Shown here in pieces: positions 27,195-37,260 of a stretch of 64,000 nucleotides of DNA. The stretch is from Kaistella flava (ex Peng et al. 2021) (GTDB lineage: Bacteria; Bacteroidota; Bacteroidia; Flavobacteriales; Weeksellaceae), in NCBI RefSeq assembly GCF_015191005.1, contig NZ_CP040442.1:3162001-3226000 (forward strand), written 5' to 3'. The translations under genes and the position numbers were made by a program. How positions within the stretch are numbered: position 1 is the first letter of the stretch; the number at the start of each line of letters is the position of its first letter. The notes under the pieces were generated by a model. It did not search any database, was not told the origin of the DNA, and was given only the letters and a program-made list of their open reading frames with translations.

Positions 27195-27375
27195 TAATGA
27201 GAAACAAATCGCGCCCCGGATTGAACGGTTTGTTTGAGCTCTTTTTTTGCTGGTCCACTTTTTAATCAGTGCAACAATTACTTGCAAAAAAAAGCGAGTA
27301 GTGAAAGCCGGAATTGTGCGCCCAAGAAAAAATAAATAAAAAGGTCTTTCGACGTAGTCAATTGTGCGCCCAAAA
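27195..27375. repeat. intergenic repeat element, gggcgc/gagctc family, copy 1
   Basis: GC-richer block in an AT-rich gap. On the minus strand it reads GGGCGCACAATTCCGGC, a CGCTTTTTTT core, AAAAAAAGAGCTC, then CCGGGGCGCGATT. The same order of short blocks recurs at 62949-63062. A short extra GTGCGCCCAA piece (27363-27372) repeats the edge motif. No coding frame. Confidence 0.6.
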
Positions 27376-27391
27376 ATTTAAATGGATATGC

Positions 27392-27421
27392 TTCCTATCT
27401 TATCAAATTTTCTTAAATTTG
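27392..27421 (+). promoter_or_regulatory. promoter of sucC
   Basis: TTC (27392-27394), 19-base spacer, TAAATTTG (27414-27421); the start codon is 38 bases further. Confidence 0.65.
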
Positions 27422-27459
27422 TCAATCTTTAAAAAAAATAATTATCTAATTAAAATATT

Positions 27460-28653
27460 ATGAATCTTCACGAGTACCAATCCAAAGAGATTTTGGCAAA
27501 ATACGGAGTTAACATCCAACGAGGTTTTATCGCAAACACTGTGGAAGAAGCAGAAGCAGCAGCGAAAAAACTGACTGAAATGAACGGAAACGAAGGCTGG
27601 GTCGTTAAAGCACAAGTTCACGCAGGTGGACGTGGTAAAGGCGGCGGCGTTAAGTTTTCTCCGAACATGGAAAAACTGAAAGAAAATGCTGGAAACATCA
27701 TCGGAATGCAGTTGGTTACTCCACAAACTTCTGCGGAAGGGAAAAAAGTAAATTTCATTTTGGTAGCTGAAGATGTTTATTACCCAGGAGAAACCGAAAC
27801 TAAAGAGTTTTATGTTTCTATCCTTTTAGACAGAGCGCAAGGAAAAAATATGATCGTTTATTCTACAGAAGGTGGAATGGATATTGAGCACGTTGCAGAA
27901 GTAACTCCTCATTTAATTCATAACGAAGTTGTTGATCCTTCAGTTGGATTGCAAGGTTTCCAGGCAAGAAAAATCGCTTTCAACTTAGGTTTAGAAGGTG
28001 CTGCTCATAAAGATTTCGTAAAATTCATCGCTTCTCTTTACAACGCTTATGTTGGAATTGATGCTTCTCTTTTCGAAATTAACCCAGTTTTAAAAACTTC
28101 TGACAATAAAATTATCGCTGTTGATGCTAAAGTTTCTTTAGATGACAACGCTTTATTCCGTCACAAAGATTTAGCTGCATTAAGAGATACAAGAGAAGAA
28201 GATGCTACGGATGTTGAAGCTGGTGAAGCTGGTTTGAACTTCGTGAAGTTGGATGGTGACGTTGCTTGTATGGTAAACGGAGCTGGTCTTGCGATGGCAA
28301 CTATGGATATCATTAAATTATCTGGTGGTAACCCAGCGAATTTCTTGGACGTTGGTGGTACTGCTGATGCAGAAAGAGTTCAGAAAGCTTTCGGAATTAT
28401 CTTGAAAGACGAAAACGTAAAAGCAATTTTGATTAACATCTTCGGTGGAATCGTACGTTGCGATAGAGTTGCTCAAGGTATCGTAGATGCTTACAAAGCG
28501 ATGGGAAGCCTTCCAGTTCCATTGATCGTGAGATTACAAGGAACTAATGCAGTTGAAGCAAAACAATTAATCGATGATTCTGGTTTACCGGTTCATTCTG
28601 TAATTACTTTGGAAGAAGCTGCTAATAAAGTAAAAGAAGTTTTAGGTCACTAA
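27460..28653 (+). CDS. sucC: succinate-CoA ligase (ADP-forming) subunit beta
   Basis: TCA-cycle substrate-level phosphorylation: succinyl-CoA to succinate, with the alpha subunit SucD. The 397 residues start MNLHEYQSKEILAKYGV (ATP-grasp domain), with HAGGRGKGGGVK near residue 53, SLFEINP near 205 and the CoA-ligase-type C-terminal domain with NFLDVGGTA and NIFGGIVRCD. No sucD is adjacent in the window. Own promoter and terminator. Confidence 0.97.
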   Translation: MNLHEYQSKEILAKYGVNIQRGFIANTVEEAEAAAKKLTEMNGNEGWVVKAQVHAGGRGKGGGVKFSPNMEKLKENAGNIIGMQLVTPQTSAEGKKVNFILVAEDVYYPGETETKEFYVSILLDRAQGKNMIVYSTEGGMDIEHVAEVTPHLIHNEVVDPSVGLQGFQARKIAFNLGLEGAAHKDFVKFIASLYNAYVGIDASLFEINPVLKTSDNKIIAVDAKVSLDDNALFRHKDLAALRDTREEDATDVEAGEAGLNFVKLDGDVACMVNGAGLAMATMDIIKLSGGNPANFLDVGGTADAERVQKAFGIILKDENVKAILINIFGGIVRCDRVAQGIVDAYKAMGSLPVPLIVRLQGTNAVEAKQLIDDSGLPVHSVITLEEAANKVKEVLGH

Positions 28654-28674
28654 GATTTTCACAATATAAAAGAG

Positions 28675-28711
28675 AAACCGTTTCATTAATTTGAAGCGGT
28701 TTTTTTTTTAT
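28675..28711 (+). terminator. terminator of sucC
   Basis: An 11-bp stem with one G-U pair (28675-28685 with 28692-28702) and a T-run beginning inside the right arm. Confidence 0.85.
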
Positions 28712-28735
28712 TTCTTTTCAGGAGTTTAATCCGCT

Positions 28736-28830
28736 TGGAGTTTATCCTGAGCCTGTCGAAGGACTGTATCTTTTTCTCCTCGTTCCCCGTCAAAAAAAGG
28801 ATGTCGTTGCAATTAGGGCTAGTTACGATA
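28736..28830. repeat. dispersed repeats: CCTGAGCCTGTCGAAGG and ctag-type element
   Basis: CCTGAGCCTGTCGAAGGA (28746-28763) belongs to a palindromic sequence common between genes in many bacteria. It is followed by CAAAAAAAGGAT and TTGCAATTAGGGCTAG (to about 28823), which matches 37474-37505 in this window. Non-coding. Confidence 0.65.
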
Positions 28831-29100
28831 ACCGCTTCGAATTAACTGCTATAGAAGGTAACAAGAAATAGTATGTGGATTTTTAATTCACTAGTATTTT
28901 GACGTAAATAATGAAAACAGTTCACTAGAATGAATAGTTTATTAATGATTTAAATTTCCGTATTCGTCGGTATTAGTTCAGTGAATTCGGTGTAAGTGTG
29001 AGTTTATTTTAAAAATTTATTCAAATCTTTGTTAAAAATTATGAGTTATTAACATAATTATATTAATATTGCAATGCAGTTATAAATTATACTTTCACTA

Positions 29101-29553
29101 ATGAATTACATTTTTTCTATTTTTCTGTTTTTAATGGTAGGTTGCAGTTCTCAAGCGGGAAATATCCCCTCAGATACAATTGATTTCGAAGAAGTCTCCC
29201 ATTTTTCTTATAATCTCACTTCCGGAAATTATTTGATTTTAGATACTCAGGATAAAATAGATGCTGTTTATAAAATCATTCATTCAAAAACCCAAGGCAA
29301 TCGATTGGCGCCAATTCCTACATTAGATGCAGGTGAAACTTATCTTATTTTCAGACCGGTTTTGAAAAACGGCAATGATGTAGAAATAAAAGAAATAGCT
29401 CTTAAAAACAATATTCTTTATATTAACGTTGAAGATTTTAATAATCCGCAAATCGAAAAATCGAGTAGAGTTACACCCAACGTGCTCGTAAAAGTATTAA
29501 AGAAAATTACTCCGAAAAAAATAATCATTAATTATCAAAATAATAGCAAATAA
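29101..29553 (+). CDS. small lipoprotein upstream of metalloprotease
   Basis: Not recognised. The 150-residue protein has a lipoprotein signal (FLFLMVGCSSQAG, Cys15). The mature region is of alternating beta character with a basic C-terminus (KKITPKKIIINYQ). It lies 5 bases upstream of the T9SS metallopeptidase gene; a shared transcript is expected, and a folding or inhibitor partner role is possible but unsupported. Confidence 0.75.
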   Translation: MNYIFSIFLFLMVGCSSQAGNIPSDTIDFEEVSHFSYNLTSGNYLILDTQDKIDAVYKIIHSKTQGNRLAPIPTLDAGETYLIFRPVLKNGNDVEIKEIALKNNILYINVEDFNNPQIEKSSRVTPNVLVKVLKKITPKKIIINYQNNSK

Positions 29554-29558
29554 TTTTT

Positions 29559-31736
29559 ATGAAAACAAAAACCTTTACCCTCTCTTGCTTAATGTTTGCA
29601 GCATTTGGCTTCGGACAAAACTATTGGTCGAAAGTCAATGTTTTGCCAAAAGGAAATCTTACCGCCAGAGACGCTAAGCCAAAAGAATTCTCTGTATATC
29701 AACTTAATATTGAAAAAATAAAAAACGATCTGGCAACTGCTCCAAAGAGATTTGCAAGTAAAGATGGTCGTGTAGTAACTTTTCCAGATGCTGATGGCAA
29801 GTTCCGATCTTATATTGTACAGGAGGCTTCTGTAATGGCGCCAGGCTTACAAGCTAAATATCCCGAGCTTAGATCTTATGTAGGTTATGAGAAAGGGAAT
29901 TCGCAAAATTCTATTCGTTTCAGTGTAACGCCAGATCAAGGAATCAGCGCGATGTATTTTGACGGTTGGGAAGTGAGTTATTTGGATAGTTATACCAAAG
30001 ATAACTCCAACTATATGATTTACAAAAGAAAAGATATGCCGATTAACGACCATCTTTTTGAATGTAAAGTTGAAGGAGTAATCGAAGATGAAGGAGATCT
30101 TGGAAATAAAGCGCCTTTAGTAGCAGACGGAAAATTTAGAACATATCGTCTTGCTTTGGCTGCGACCGGAGAATATACGACGTTCCACGGAGGTACTGTG
30201 CCAAAGGCTCTTGCTTCAATGGTAGTTGCTATGACCAGAGTAAATGGGGTGTATGAAAAAACAGCTTCAGTAACAATGGTAATGATTGATAATACTGATG
30301 AATTAATTTATACCGATCCTGTTACGGATCCTTATACCAACAACGATGGTGGTAAAATGCTGACTGAAAATAAAAACAATGTCAATGCGGTTATCGGAAG
30401 TGCTAATTATGATATAGGACACGTGTTCTCTACTGGTGGTGGAGGTGTTGCGTATTTAGCGAGCGTTTGTACGGCGAATAAAGCTGGAGGTGTTACGGGT
30501 TTACCTGCTCCAACTAACGATGTCTTCTATATTGATTATGTAGCTCATGAAATGGGACATCAGTTTGGAGGAAACCATACCTTTAGAGCAAATACGGGAT
30601 CGTGTCAAGGTAATGGTAATAATTCAACTGCTTTTGAACCGGGTGGAGGAACTACCATTATGGCTTATGCAGGAATTTGTACAGCAACTAATAATGTTCA
30701 AAATAATAGTGATCCTTATTTTCACTCAGCTACCGTGAATGAAATCTACAAAGTGATCACAAAAACGAGTGATTGTTCTGTAAAAACAGAAAATGTTAAT
30801 ATGGTTCCTACTGCAGATGCTGGTTTGGATTATACGATTCCAAAAGGAACAGCTTTCGTATTGACAGGTATTGGAACAGATCCAGATAATGATCCTATTA
30901 CTTATTTGTGGGAACAGTTAGACAGCCAGTCTAATACACAGCCTCCAGTTTCTACTGCGACAGGTGGGCCGGTTTTCCGTTCTTATACTCCTACTGAATC
31001 ACCATCAAGGTATTTCCCGATGATGACTTCTATCTTGGCGAATAACTTAACTCCTAAGTGGGAAGTTATGCCAAGCGTTGCCAGAAAGTTAAACTTCTCA
31101 CTTTTAGTGAATGATAATAACCCTATAGGTAACCAAGCAGCAAGAGATCAAATGCTTGTAACTGTTGTAGATGCGGGTCCGTTTAAGGTAACTTCTCAAA
31201 CAGCAAATACTGACTATGATGGTGATGGTCCGATGACAGTGACTTGGGATGTTGCAGGAACTAGTATTGCGCCAGTTAGTACTTATAATGTAAGTATTTT
31301 AATGTCTAAAAATGGTGGAGTTTCTTTTGATGTCGTTCTTGCGGAAAGCGTTCCTAATAATGGTTCAGCAGTCGTAACTCTTCCAAATGAAACTATTGGA
31401 AATGCAAGGCTTATGGTGAAAGCGGTTGATAATATCTATTTTGCAGTGAATTCTTCTTTGTTTAAAGTAAAGAAGACCTTAGCAACTGCTGATGTCAAGT
31501 TGAAAAATGCTTCAATTTATCCAAATCCTGCGAAGAATGAAGTGAATATTAAAATGAATAACTCTGAAGGTTCAAAATATATGATTTATGACGGTTCAGG
31601 AAGATTGGTGAATTCAGGTAATGTTTCCGCTGATGGAAAAGTTAGCCTGGAAAAAATCGCTAATGGAAATTACGTTTTAACTATTCAATTAAAGAATGGT
31701 GAAAAAGTATCTGAGAAATTAATGATTAAGAAATAA
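29559..31736 (+). CDS. secreted reprolysin-like zinc metallopeptidase, T9SS cargo
   Basis: An extracellular metzincin protease. The 725 residues comprise a signal peptide (1-19, ending FGFG before QNYW), a propeptide to about 200, and a catalytic domain with the zinc motif HEMGHQFGGNH at residues 330-340 followed by the MAYAG Met-turn near 368. Then comes a beta-sandwich with DAGLDYTIPKGTAF and WDVAGT, and a type IX sorting domain from SIYPNPAKNEVNI (about 651) to KLMIKK. It is co-transcribed with the upstream lipoprotein; a terminator follows. Confidence 0.92.
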   Translation: MKTKTFTLSCLMFAAFGFGQNYWSKVNVLPKGNLTARDAKPKEFSVYQLNIEKIKNDLATAPKRFASKDGRVVTFPDADGKFRSYIVQEASVMAPGLQAKYPELRSYVGYEKGNSQNSIRFSVTPDQGISAMYFDGWEVSYLDSYTKDNSNYMIYKRKDMPINDHLFECKVEGVIEDEGDLGNKAPLVADGKFRTYRLALAATGEYTTFHGGTVPKALASMVVAMTRVNGVYEKTASVTMVMIDNTDELIYTDPVTDPYTNNDGGKMLTENKNNVNAVIGSANYDIGHVFSTGGGGVAYLASVCTANKAGGVTGLPAPTNDVFYIDYVAHEMGHQFGGNHTFRANTGSCQGNGNNSTAFEPGGGTTIMAYAGICTATNNVQNNSDPYFHSATVNEIYKVITKTSDCSVKTENVNMVPTADAGLDYTIPKGTAFVLTGIGTDPDNDPITYLWEQLDSQSNTQPPVSTATGGPVFRSYTPTESPSRYFPMMTSILANNLTPKWEVMPSVARKLNFSLLVNDNNPIGNQAARDQMLVTVVDAGPFKVTSQTANTDYDGDGPMTVTWDVAGTSIAPVSTYNVSILMSKNGGVSFDVVLAESVPNNGSAVVTLPNETIGNARLMVKAVDNIYFAVNSSLFKVKKTLATADVKLKNASIYPNPAKNEVNIKMNNSEGSKYMIYDGSGRLVNSGNVSADGKVSLEKIANGNYVLTIQLKNGEKVSEKLMIKK

Positions 31737-31756
31737 GTAGTAGCTACTTTATAATG

Positions 31757-31797
31757 AAAAGGATGCTGATTATTTAGCATCCTTTTTCTTTTTTTTA
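31757..31797 (+). terminator. terminator of metallopeptidase gene
   Basis: Perfect 11-bp stem (31757-31767 with 31776-31786), 8-base loop, then T-rich tail. Confidence 0.88.
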
Positions 31798-32113
31798 ATT
31801 TTAAATTAAAGCGATCGTAAAGAAAATTGAATGTTGTTAAAGAAAAATAGGGGGTCGTTTAAAAAGGAATTTAAAAGATAGGTGACTAAATTTTTTAAAA
31901 CATTTTTTTTCTAATTAAAAACTTTAGAAAGAGGCTTAAAAAAAAATTCTCTAGAAAATTCGTTAAGGTTGCATTTAATTGAAAATCGGCGCGAAAGCTT
32001 CTATATCCTCAATAAAAGCATTTACAATAAAACAATTTGTAAATTATTGTAAATCAAGGGTTGCTAATTAAAAATAATTTCTTAATTTTGCACCCTAAAA
32101 TAAAAAGCAATAA
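31798..32113. other. intergenic region upstream of the ribosomal supercluster
   Basis: Very AT-rich upstream DNA with several A/T tracts (31895-31950) that could act as UP-like elements. The rpsL promoter sits at its right end. No gene seen. Confidence 0.55.
32061..32090 (+). promoter_or_regulatory. promoter of rpsL-rpsG-fusA-rpsJ
   Basis: TTG (32061-32063), 19-base spacer, TAATTTTG (32083-32090), then CACCC as expected at the transcript start. The best promoter match in the window together with that of rplC. Confidence 0.85.
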
Positions 32114-32527
32114 ATGCCTACTATTCAACAATTAGTAAGAAAAGGAAGAGTCTCGCTTGCCAAGAAGAGCAAATCGGCCGCCCTTGAATCTTGTCCACAA
32201 AGACGAGGTGTATGTACAAGAGTATATACTACCACACCTAAGAAACCTAACTCTGCACTTAGAAAAGTTGCAAGGGTAAGACTTTCAAACGGTAAAGAAG
32301 TTAACGCCTATATCCCGGGCGAAGGACATAATTTACAAGAGCACTCGATAGTATTGGTTAGAGGCGGAAGGGTGAAAGACCTACCGGGAGTACGTTATCA
32401 CATTGTTCGTGGAGCTTTGGATACCGCAGGAGTAGCTGGGAGAACCCAGAGAAGATCTAAGTACGGAGCAAAAAGACCAAAACCAGGTCAAGCTGCGGCA
32501 GCACCTGCAAAAGGTAAGAAAAAGTAA
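32114..32527 (+). CDS. rpsL: 30S ribosomal protein S12
   Basis: Decoding-centre protein. The 137 residues include [19 protein letters not shown] (the segment where streptomycin-resistance changes arise; wild-type-like Lys present) and [17 protein letters not shown]. The C-terminal tail is Ala/Lys-rich. First gene of the str operon here. Confidence 0.98.
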   Translation: MPTIQQLVRKGRVSLAKKSKSAALESCPQRRGVCTRVYTTTPKKPNSALRKVARVRLSNGKEVNAYIPGEGHNLQEHSIVLVRGGRVKDLPGVRYHIVRGALDTAGVAGRTQRRSKYGAKRPKPGQAAAAPAKGKKK

Positions 32528-32552
32528 TCATTAATTAGTAAGAAACGAAACA

Positions 32553-33029
32553 ATGAGAAAGACAAAAGCGAAAAAAAGAGCGTTGTTACCGGATCCTAAA
32601 TTTGATGATCAACTGGTAACAAGATTTGTAAACAATTTGATGTATGACGGTAAAAAGTCAATCGCATTCAAAATTTTCTATGATGCATTAGATATCGTAG
32701 AAAGCAAAAAAGGAGAAAACGAAAAAACTTCTTTGGAAATTTGGAAAGATGCTTTAACCAACGTTATGCCTCACGTAGAAGTACGTTCAAGAAGAATCGG
32801 TGGTGCTAACTTCCAGATCCCAATGCCAATTCGTGCTGATAGAAAGATTTCTATGGCAATGAAATGGTTAATTAAATATTCTAAAGCAAGAAACGATAAA
32901 TCAATGGCTCAGAAATTAGCTACTGAAGTTATTGCTGCTGCTAAAGAAGAAGGTGCTGCGTACAAAAAGAAAACAGACACTCATAGAATGGCTGAAGCAA
33001 ACAAAGCATTTTCACACTTTAAATTCTAA
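32553..33029 (+). CDS. rpsG: 30S ribosomal protein S7
   Basis: Head protein of the small subunit that nucleates assembly on 16S rRNA. The 158 residues contain [17 protein letters not shown] and [13 protein letters not shown], conserved in S7. It is 25 bases after rpsL and 6 before fusA. Confidence 0.98.
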   Translation: MRKTKAKKRALLPDPKFDDQLVTRFVNNLMYDGKKSIAFKIFYDALDIVESKKGENEKTSLEIWKDALTNVMPHVEVRSRRIGGANFQIPMPIRADRKISMAMKWLIKYSKARNDKSMAQKLATEVIAAAKEEGAAYKKKTDTHRMAEANKAFSHFKF

Positions 33030-33035
33030 TCTGAA

Positions 33036-35153
33036 ATGGCAAGAGATCTTAAGTATACAAGAAATATTGGTATCGCTGCGCACATTGATGCAGGGAAGAC
33101 CACCACTACAGAAAGAATTTTATTTTACACAGGTAAAACACACAAGTTAGGAGAAACTCACCAAGGTTCATCACAAATGGACTGGATGGAGCAGGAAGCT
33201 GAAAGAGGTATTACAATTACTTCTGCAGCAACTACTTGTAAATGGGTATTCCCAAGATTTAACGGAGAACCTACTCCGGATGCACACGAATACCACTTTA
33301 ATATTATCGATACACCAGGACACGTAGATTTTACGGTTGAGGTAAATCGTTCATTAAGAGTATTAGATGGTTTAGTATTTTTATTCTCGGCGGTTGATGG
33401 TGTTGAGCCTCAATCAGAAACCAACTGGAGATTGGCTGACAATTACAACGTTGCGAGAATGGGATTTGTAAACAAAATGGACAGACAAGGTGCTGACTTC
33501 CTTATGGTTGTAAACCAAGTTAAGGAAATGTTAGGATCGAATGCAGTGCCAATCGTTTTACCAATCGGTGCTGAAGAAACCTTCACTGGTGTAGTTGACT
33601 TGATTAAGAACCGTGCTATTATGTGGCATGATGAAACTCAAGGTGCTACTTTCGACGTAGTTCCAATTCCGGAAGATATGTTGGATGAAGTTCACTCATA
33701 CAGAGAAAAATTAGTTGAAGCAGTTGCTGATTATGATGACACTTTGATGGAGAAATTCTTCGAAGATCCGGATTCAATTTCAGAAGACGAAATCAACGCT
33801 GCTTTGAGAAAAGCAACCATCGATATGTCGATTATCCCAATGACTTGTGGTTCTTCATTTAAGAATAAAGGAGTACAGTTTATGTTGGATGCAGTATGTA
33901 AATACTTGCCTTCACCAATGGATAAAGAAGCTATTTATGGTACAAATCCAAAAACAGATGAGGAAATCTCAAGACAACCATCTGTTACAGAACCTTTTTC
34001 AGCTTTAGCATTTAAGATTGCTACCGATCCTTTCGTAGGAAGATTGGCATTCTTTAGAGCATATTCAGGTAGATTAGATGCTGGTTCTTATGTATTAAAC
34101 ACAAGATCTGGTAACAAAGAAAGAATTTCTAGAATCTATCAAATGCACGCTAACAAGCAAAATCCTGTAGAATATATTGAAGCAGGAGATATTGGTGCAG
34201 CTGTAGGATTTAAAGATATTAAAACTGGAGATACTTTGTGTGATGAGAAAGCGCCAATCGTTCTAGAATCGATGGTATTCCCAGATCCAGTAATCGGTAT
34301 CGCAGTAGAACCTAAAACAAAAGCAGATCAGGATAAAATGGGTAACGCTTTGGCAAAATTGTCCGAAGAAGATCCTACTTTCCAAGTGAAAACTGACGAA
34401 GCTTCTGGTCAAACGATTATTTCAGGAATGGGTGAACTTCACCTTGACATCTTGATCGATCGTATGAGAAGAGAATTCAAAGTTGAAGTTAACCAAGGTG
34501 AACCTCAAGTAGAATACAAAGAAAACCTTACAATGACCGCTAGCCATAGAGAAGTTTACAAAAAACAATCAGGTGGTAGAGGTAAATTTGCTGATATTCA
34601 GTTCGAATTAGGACCAACCGATGACGGTAAAGCAGGTCTGGTATTCGTAAATGAAATCAAAGGTGGTAACGTTCCAAGAGAATTTATCCCATCTGTAGAA
34701 AAAGGTTTCAAAGAATCTATGAAAAACGGTCCTTTAGCAGGATTTGAAGTAGAAGGAATTAAAGTAACTTTGAAAGACGGATCTTTCCACGCAGTGGATT
34801 CAGATGCATTATCTTTCGAACTTGCAGCAAAAATGGGCTTCAGAGAAGCAGGTAAAAAAGCGAAACCAGTTATCATGGAACCTATCATGAAATTGGAAGT
34901 AGTAACTCCGGAAGAATACATGGGAGATATCGTAGGTGACCTTAACAGAAGAAGAGGAACCGTAAACGGTATGGACGACAGAAACAATGCAAAAGTGATT
35001 AAAGGCTTTGTACCACTTTCTGAAATGTTCGGATATGTAACTTCATTGAGAACCCTATCTTCAGGTAGAGCAACATCTTCTATGGAATTCGAAAAATACG
35101 AAGCAGCGCCACAAAGTGTAGCTGAAAAAGTAATCGAAAAAGCTAGAGGTTAA
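33036..35153 (+). CDS. fusA: elongation factor G
   Basis: Ribosomal translocase GTPase. The 705 residues show G1 [12 protein letters not shown] near residue 16, switch [14 protein letters not shown]4 [12 protein letters not shown] and the domain IV segment [15 protein letters not shown]. Domain III carries [14 protein letters not shown]. Full length, in the standard str-operon position. Confidence 0.98.
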   Translation: MARDLKYTRNIGIAAHIDAGKTTTTERILFYTGKTHKLGETHQGSSQMDWMEQEAERGITITSAATTCKWVFPRFNGEPTPDAHEYHFNIIDTPGHVDFTVEVNRSLRVLDGLVFLFSAVDGVEPQSETNWRLADNYNVARMGFVNKMDRQGADFLMVVNQVKEMLGSNAVPIVLPIGAEETFTGVVDLIKNRAIMWHDETQGATFDVVPIPEDMLDEVHSYREKLVEAVADYDDTLMEKFFEDPDSISEDEINAALRKATIDMSIIPMTCGSSFKNKGVQFMLDAVCKYLPSPMDKEAIYGTNPKTDEEISRQPSVTEPFSALAFKIATDPFVGRLAFFRAYSGRLDAGSYVLNTRSGNKERISRIYQMHANKQNPVEYIEAGDIGAAVGFKDIKTGDTLCDEKAPIVLESMVFPDPVIGIAVEPKTKADQDKMGNALAKLSEEDPTFQVKTDEASGQTIISGMGELHLDILIDRMRREFKVEVNQGEPQVEYKENLTMTASHREVYKKQSGGRGKFADIQFELGPTDDGKAGLVFVNEIKGGNVPREFIPSVEKGFKESMKNGPLAGFEVEGIKVTLKDGSFHAVDSDALSFELAAKMGFREAGKKAKPVIMEPIMKLEVVTPEEYMGDIVGDLNRRRGTVNGMDDRNNAKVIKGFVPLSEMFGYVTSLRTLSSGRATSSMEFEKYEAAPQSVAEKVIEKARG

Positions 35154-35171
35154 TATTTAAATTAGATCAAA

Positions 35172-35477
35172 ATGTCACAAAGAATCAGAATAAAATTAAA
35201 ATCTTACGATTACAATTTGGTAGACAAATCTGCTGAGAAAATCGTAAAAACGGTAAAAGCTACCGGTGCTGTTGTAAACGGTCCGATTCCTTTGCCAACG
35301 AATAAGAGAATCTTCACCGTGTTGAGATCTCCTCACGTAAACAAAAAAGCAAGAGAACAGTTCCAACTATCTGCACACAAAAGATTGATGGACATCTATT
35401 CTTCTTCTTCTAAAACTGTAGATGCCCTAATGAAATTAGAGTTACCTTCAGGAGTTGACGTAGAAATTAAAGTGTGA
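35172..35477 (+). CDS. rpsJ: 30S ribosomal protein S10
   Basis: Small-subunit protein and NusB partner in antitermination. The 101 residues begin [18 protein letters not shown] and contain [20 protein letters not shown]. Unusually it is followed directly by an intrinsic terminator rather than rplC. From codon 6 onwards the gene and terminator are repeated at 36970-37315. This copy is intact and presumably the functional one. Confidence 0.97.
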   Translation: MSQRIRIKLKSYDYNLVDKSAEKIVKTVKATGAVVNGPIPLPTNKRIFTVLRSPHVNKKAREQFQLSAHKRLMDIYSSSSKTVDALMKLELPSGVDVEIKV

Positions 35478-35532
35478 TAATTTGCACTTTGCTATGATAA
35501 TAAATCCCTTTTCGAAAGATTAGGGATTTTTT
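35187..35532 (+). repeat. 346-bp direct repeat, copy A (rpsJ 3' part plus terminator)
   Basis: Aligns without gaps to 36970-37315, offset 1783 bases, with about eight mismatches. Six of these cluster within about 27 bases (35246-35273). The rest, including the 3' UTR and terminator, is virtually identical. Confidence 0.95.
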
Positions 35533-35533
35533 G
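35502..35533 (+). terminator. terminator after rpsJ
   Basis: Perfect 8-bp stem (35502-35509 with 35522-35529) and T-run. It separates the str genes from the inserted island. Confidence 0.85.
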
Positions 35534-35805
35534 TTCGTTCAAACCTTGAAGGTTTCTTTTCTAGGAACAACAAGATTTTAGCTTCTTTAGAAATCCGGTC
35601 GCGCTCTTCACTATATCCCGCAGCGGCGGCGGGGATGCCGTTTCGATGACGGCTTGAAATTTATTCAGTACTACTAAAAAGATTTTCACCAGTCAGTTTA
35701 TTTCAAAATCTAGTAATGGCGCTTCAGTCGAGATAACCTTTCATACAATGTCGTATTTAGAATAATTATAAATTACGATATTAGTAAGGTTTTACCGAAA
35801 AGTGC
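35534..35805. other. intergenic start of the island, degenerate repeat
   Basis: No gene. It holds AAACCTTGAAGGTTT (35541-35555), a fragment of the palindrome family. A GC-rich stretch (35590-35650, with GCAGCGGCGGCGGGGAT) resembles flavobacterial intergenic repeats in style. Confidence 0.45.
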
Positions 35806-35836
35806 TTGCATAGTTTTAGTTTTAGTTTTAGATTCG
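35806..35836 (+). promoter_or_regulatory. hexamer-repeat promoter of cassette 1 (AGTTTT x3)
   Basis: TTG (35806-35808), 20-base spacer, TAGATTCG (35829-35836), one mismatch to TAnnTTTG. The spacer is made largely of three AGTTTT units. Cassette 2 has the same arrangement with four units. Confidence 0.5.
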
Positions 35837-35859
35837 TGATACATAAACATTCAATAACA

Positions 35860-36129
35860 ATGTATTATGAAAAAAATGTTATTATTGCAGCTTTTGGAGT
35901 TGCGGGAATGATGAGTGCTAGTAATGCTGTTGCAGAAAGCAGTATTATCAATTGGGAAGTTAACAAAGATATGAATGATACCAAGTCAGCAGTTGTAGTG
36001 GAAAATTGTTTCCCGGTAACTTATTCCTGTGGAACAACAGAGAATTATTGTGTTGATTCTGGGATTTCGATGGAAATTATTTTGGCATTTATTATGTTTG
36101 ATGATTACTTAGAATGTGGTGGCAATTAA
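35860..36129 (+). CDS. short Cys-rich secreted peptide, cassette 1 (start disturbed)
   Basis: Paralogue of the peptide at 44009-44305; unknown family. As read from the ATG at 35860 it has 89 residues: MYYEKNVIIAAFGVAGMMSA as probable signal peptide, then a mature part with CFPVTYSCG and two further Cys (four in all). The expected MKK start (ATG 35867) is out of frame: the A-run at 35870-35876 has seven A where eight would restore it. The frame is rescued by the upstream ATG. A GLPGLI gene follows after 55 bases. Confidence 0.6.
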   Translation: MYYEKNVIIAAFGVAGMMSASNAVAESSIINWEVNKDMNDTKSAVVVENCFPVTYSCGTTENYCVDSGISMEIILAFIMFDDYLECGGN

Positions 36130-36184
36130 CATTGTTTAAAATTAGGGTGTGTATTTGTTTAGGAACCCTATATTATTAATTTAT

Positions 36185-36982
36185 ATGAAAAAAATAATTT
36201 GGCTATCTCTTTTTTTGTTTATAATTAATTTCCATACTGCACAGAATAAGCTTGACAACGATTCTTATCGAATTACGTATCTATTAAAATACAAACCCGA
36301 CTCAACTAAACTCAATATATATAATGAGGATCTATTCTATCTTTATATTACAGGAACGGATTCAAGGTTTGTGGCTGAAAAAAAAATGAAAAAGGATTCG
36401 TTGTTAAACGCATTTGCAAAGAACAACAACTTATTTGGCGGTTTTGCAATGGAGAATTTTCCTAAACCTAGAAACGAGTATGTTATATATAGTATTAAGG
36501 GAGTGGATACCCATATTGAAACGCTAGGGTTAACTACGCTCGGCTATTCAATCGTAGAAAAACCGAAATGGATTTTGAAGAAGCAATTAGTAAAATATGA
36601 GAAGTTTAATTGCCATGTTGCAACCTCGGAATACCTGGGAAGAAAGTGGACAGCTCTTTATGATAACGATATTTCTTTGACCATTGGTCCTTATAAATTC
36701 ACCAACTTGCCCGGTTTAGTTTTGAAAGTTTATGATGAGCAAGAAGATTACGTTTTTAGCATGGTAAAGATTGAAAAAATAGATCACACTCCCATTACAA
36801 TTAGAGAAAAGTTTAAGAATGTTACAGACAGAAATGTTTTTATGAAGGCAAAAAATGATTTTATTTCAAATCCTTATGTTGGTCGTCCATCAGGAATTAG
36901 AAAGGTCGAAAATCCTGTAAGGCAAAAGGAAAACACAGATAGATTTAAAAAGTCAAATAGCAATCCTTTAGAATTAAATTAA
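36185..36982 (+). CDS. GLPGLI-family secreted protein 1
   Basis: Bacteroidetes-specific exported protein of unknown function. The 265 residues start at [13 protein letters not shown] (a longer frame from 36149 would spoil the signal peptide). The conserved core reads [33 protein letters not shown] (name motif diverged to NLPGLV, near residue 173). The ending NPLELN is typical of the family. Its last codons overlap the junction with the truncated rpsJ copy. It stands behind the Cys-rich peptide gene as in cassette 2. Confidence 0.85.
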   Translation: MKKIIWLSLFLFIINFHTAQNKLDNDSYRITYLLKYKPDSTKLNIYNEDLFYLYITGTDSRFVAEKKMKKDSLLNAFAKNNNLFGGFAMENFPKPRNEYVIYSIKGVDTHIETLGLTTLGYSIVEKPKWILKKQLVKYEKFNCHVATSEYLGRKWTALYDNDISLTIGPYKFTNLPGLVLKVYDEQEDYVFSMVKIEKIDHTPITIREKFKNVTDRNVFMKAKNDFISNPYVGRPSGIRKVENPVRQKENTDRFKKSNSNPLELN

Positions 36983-37260
36983 AATCTTACGATTACAATT
37001 TGGTAGACAAATCTGCTGAGAAAATCGTTAGAACGGTAAAAGCCACGGGCGCTGTAGTAAACGGTCCGATTCCTTTGCCAACGAATAAGAGAATCTTCAC
37101 CGTGTTGAGATCTCCTCACGTAAACAAAAAAGCAAGAGAACATTTCCAACTATCTGCACACAAAAGATTGATGGACATCTATTCTTCTTCTTCTAAAACT
37201 GTAGATGCCCTAATGAAATTAGAGTTACCTTCAGGAGTTGACGTAGAAATTAAAGTGTGA
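36970..37260 (+). pseudogene. 5'-truncated duplicate of rpsJ
   Basis: Reads [14 protein letters not shown] through the normal S10 C-terminus, lacking the start codon and first codons. An in-frame TAG lies at 36958-36960. The remainder is open with only two residue changes (Lys to Arg, Gln to His) plus silent ones. A TTG at 37000 could start an 86-residue fragment, but no leader supports it. Probably not translated; a donor or recipient for recombination with intact rpsJ. Confidence 0.9.

Larger units (their letters stand above)
27065..27459. other. 395-base intergenic region psd/sucC
   Basis: Divergent promoters of psd and sucC at the edges with the gggcgc-family repeat between them; no gene. 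Confidence 0.6.
28654..29100. other. 447-base intergenic region after sucC
   Basis: Holds the sucC terminator, the two repeat pieces, and AT-rich DNA leading to the lipoprotein gene at 29101; nothing else recognised. Confidence 0.6.

Noticed and set aside
35806..35859. Longer N-terminus of the cassette 1 peptide
   Set aside because: It translates the promoter hexamer tract (SFSFSF) and has no proper start; the ATG at 35860 is preferred.
37000..37260. A second functional S10 gene
   Set aside because: Lacks start codon and first codons, in-frame stop upstream, no leader; treated as a pseudogene fragment.
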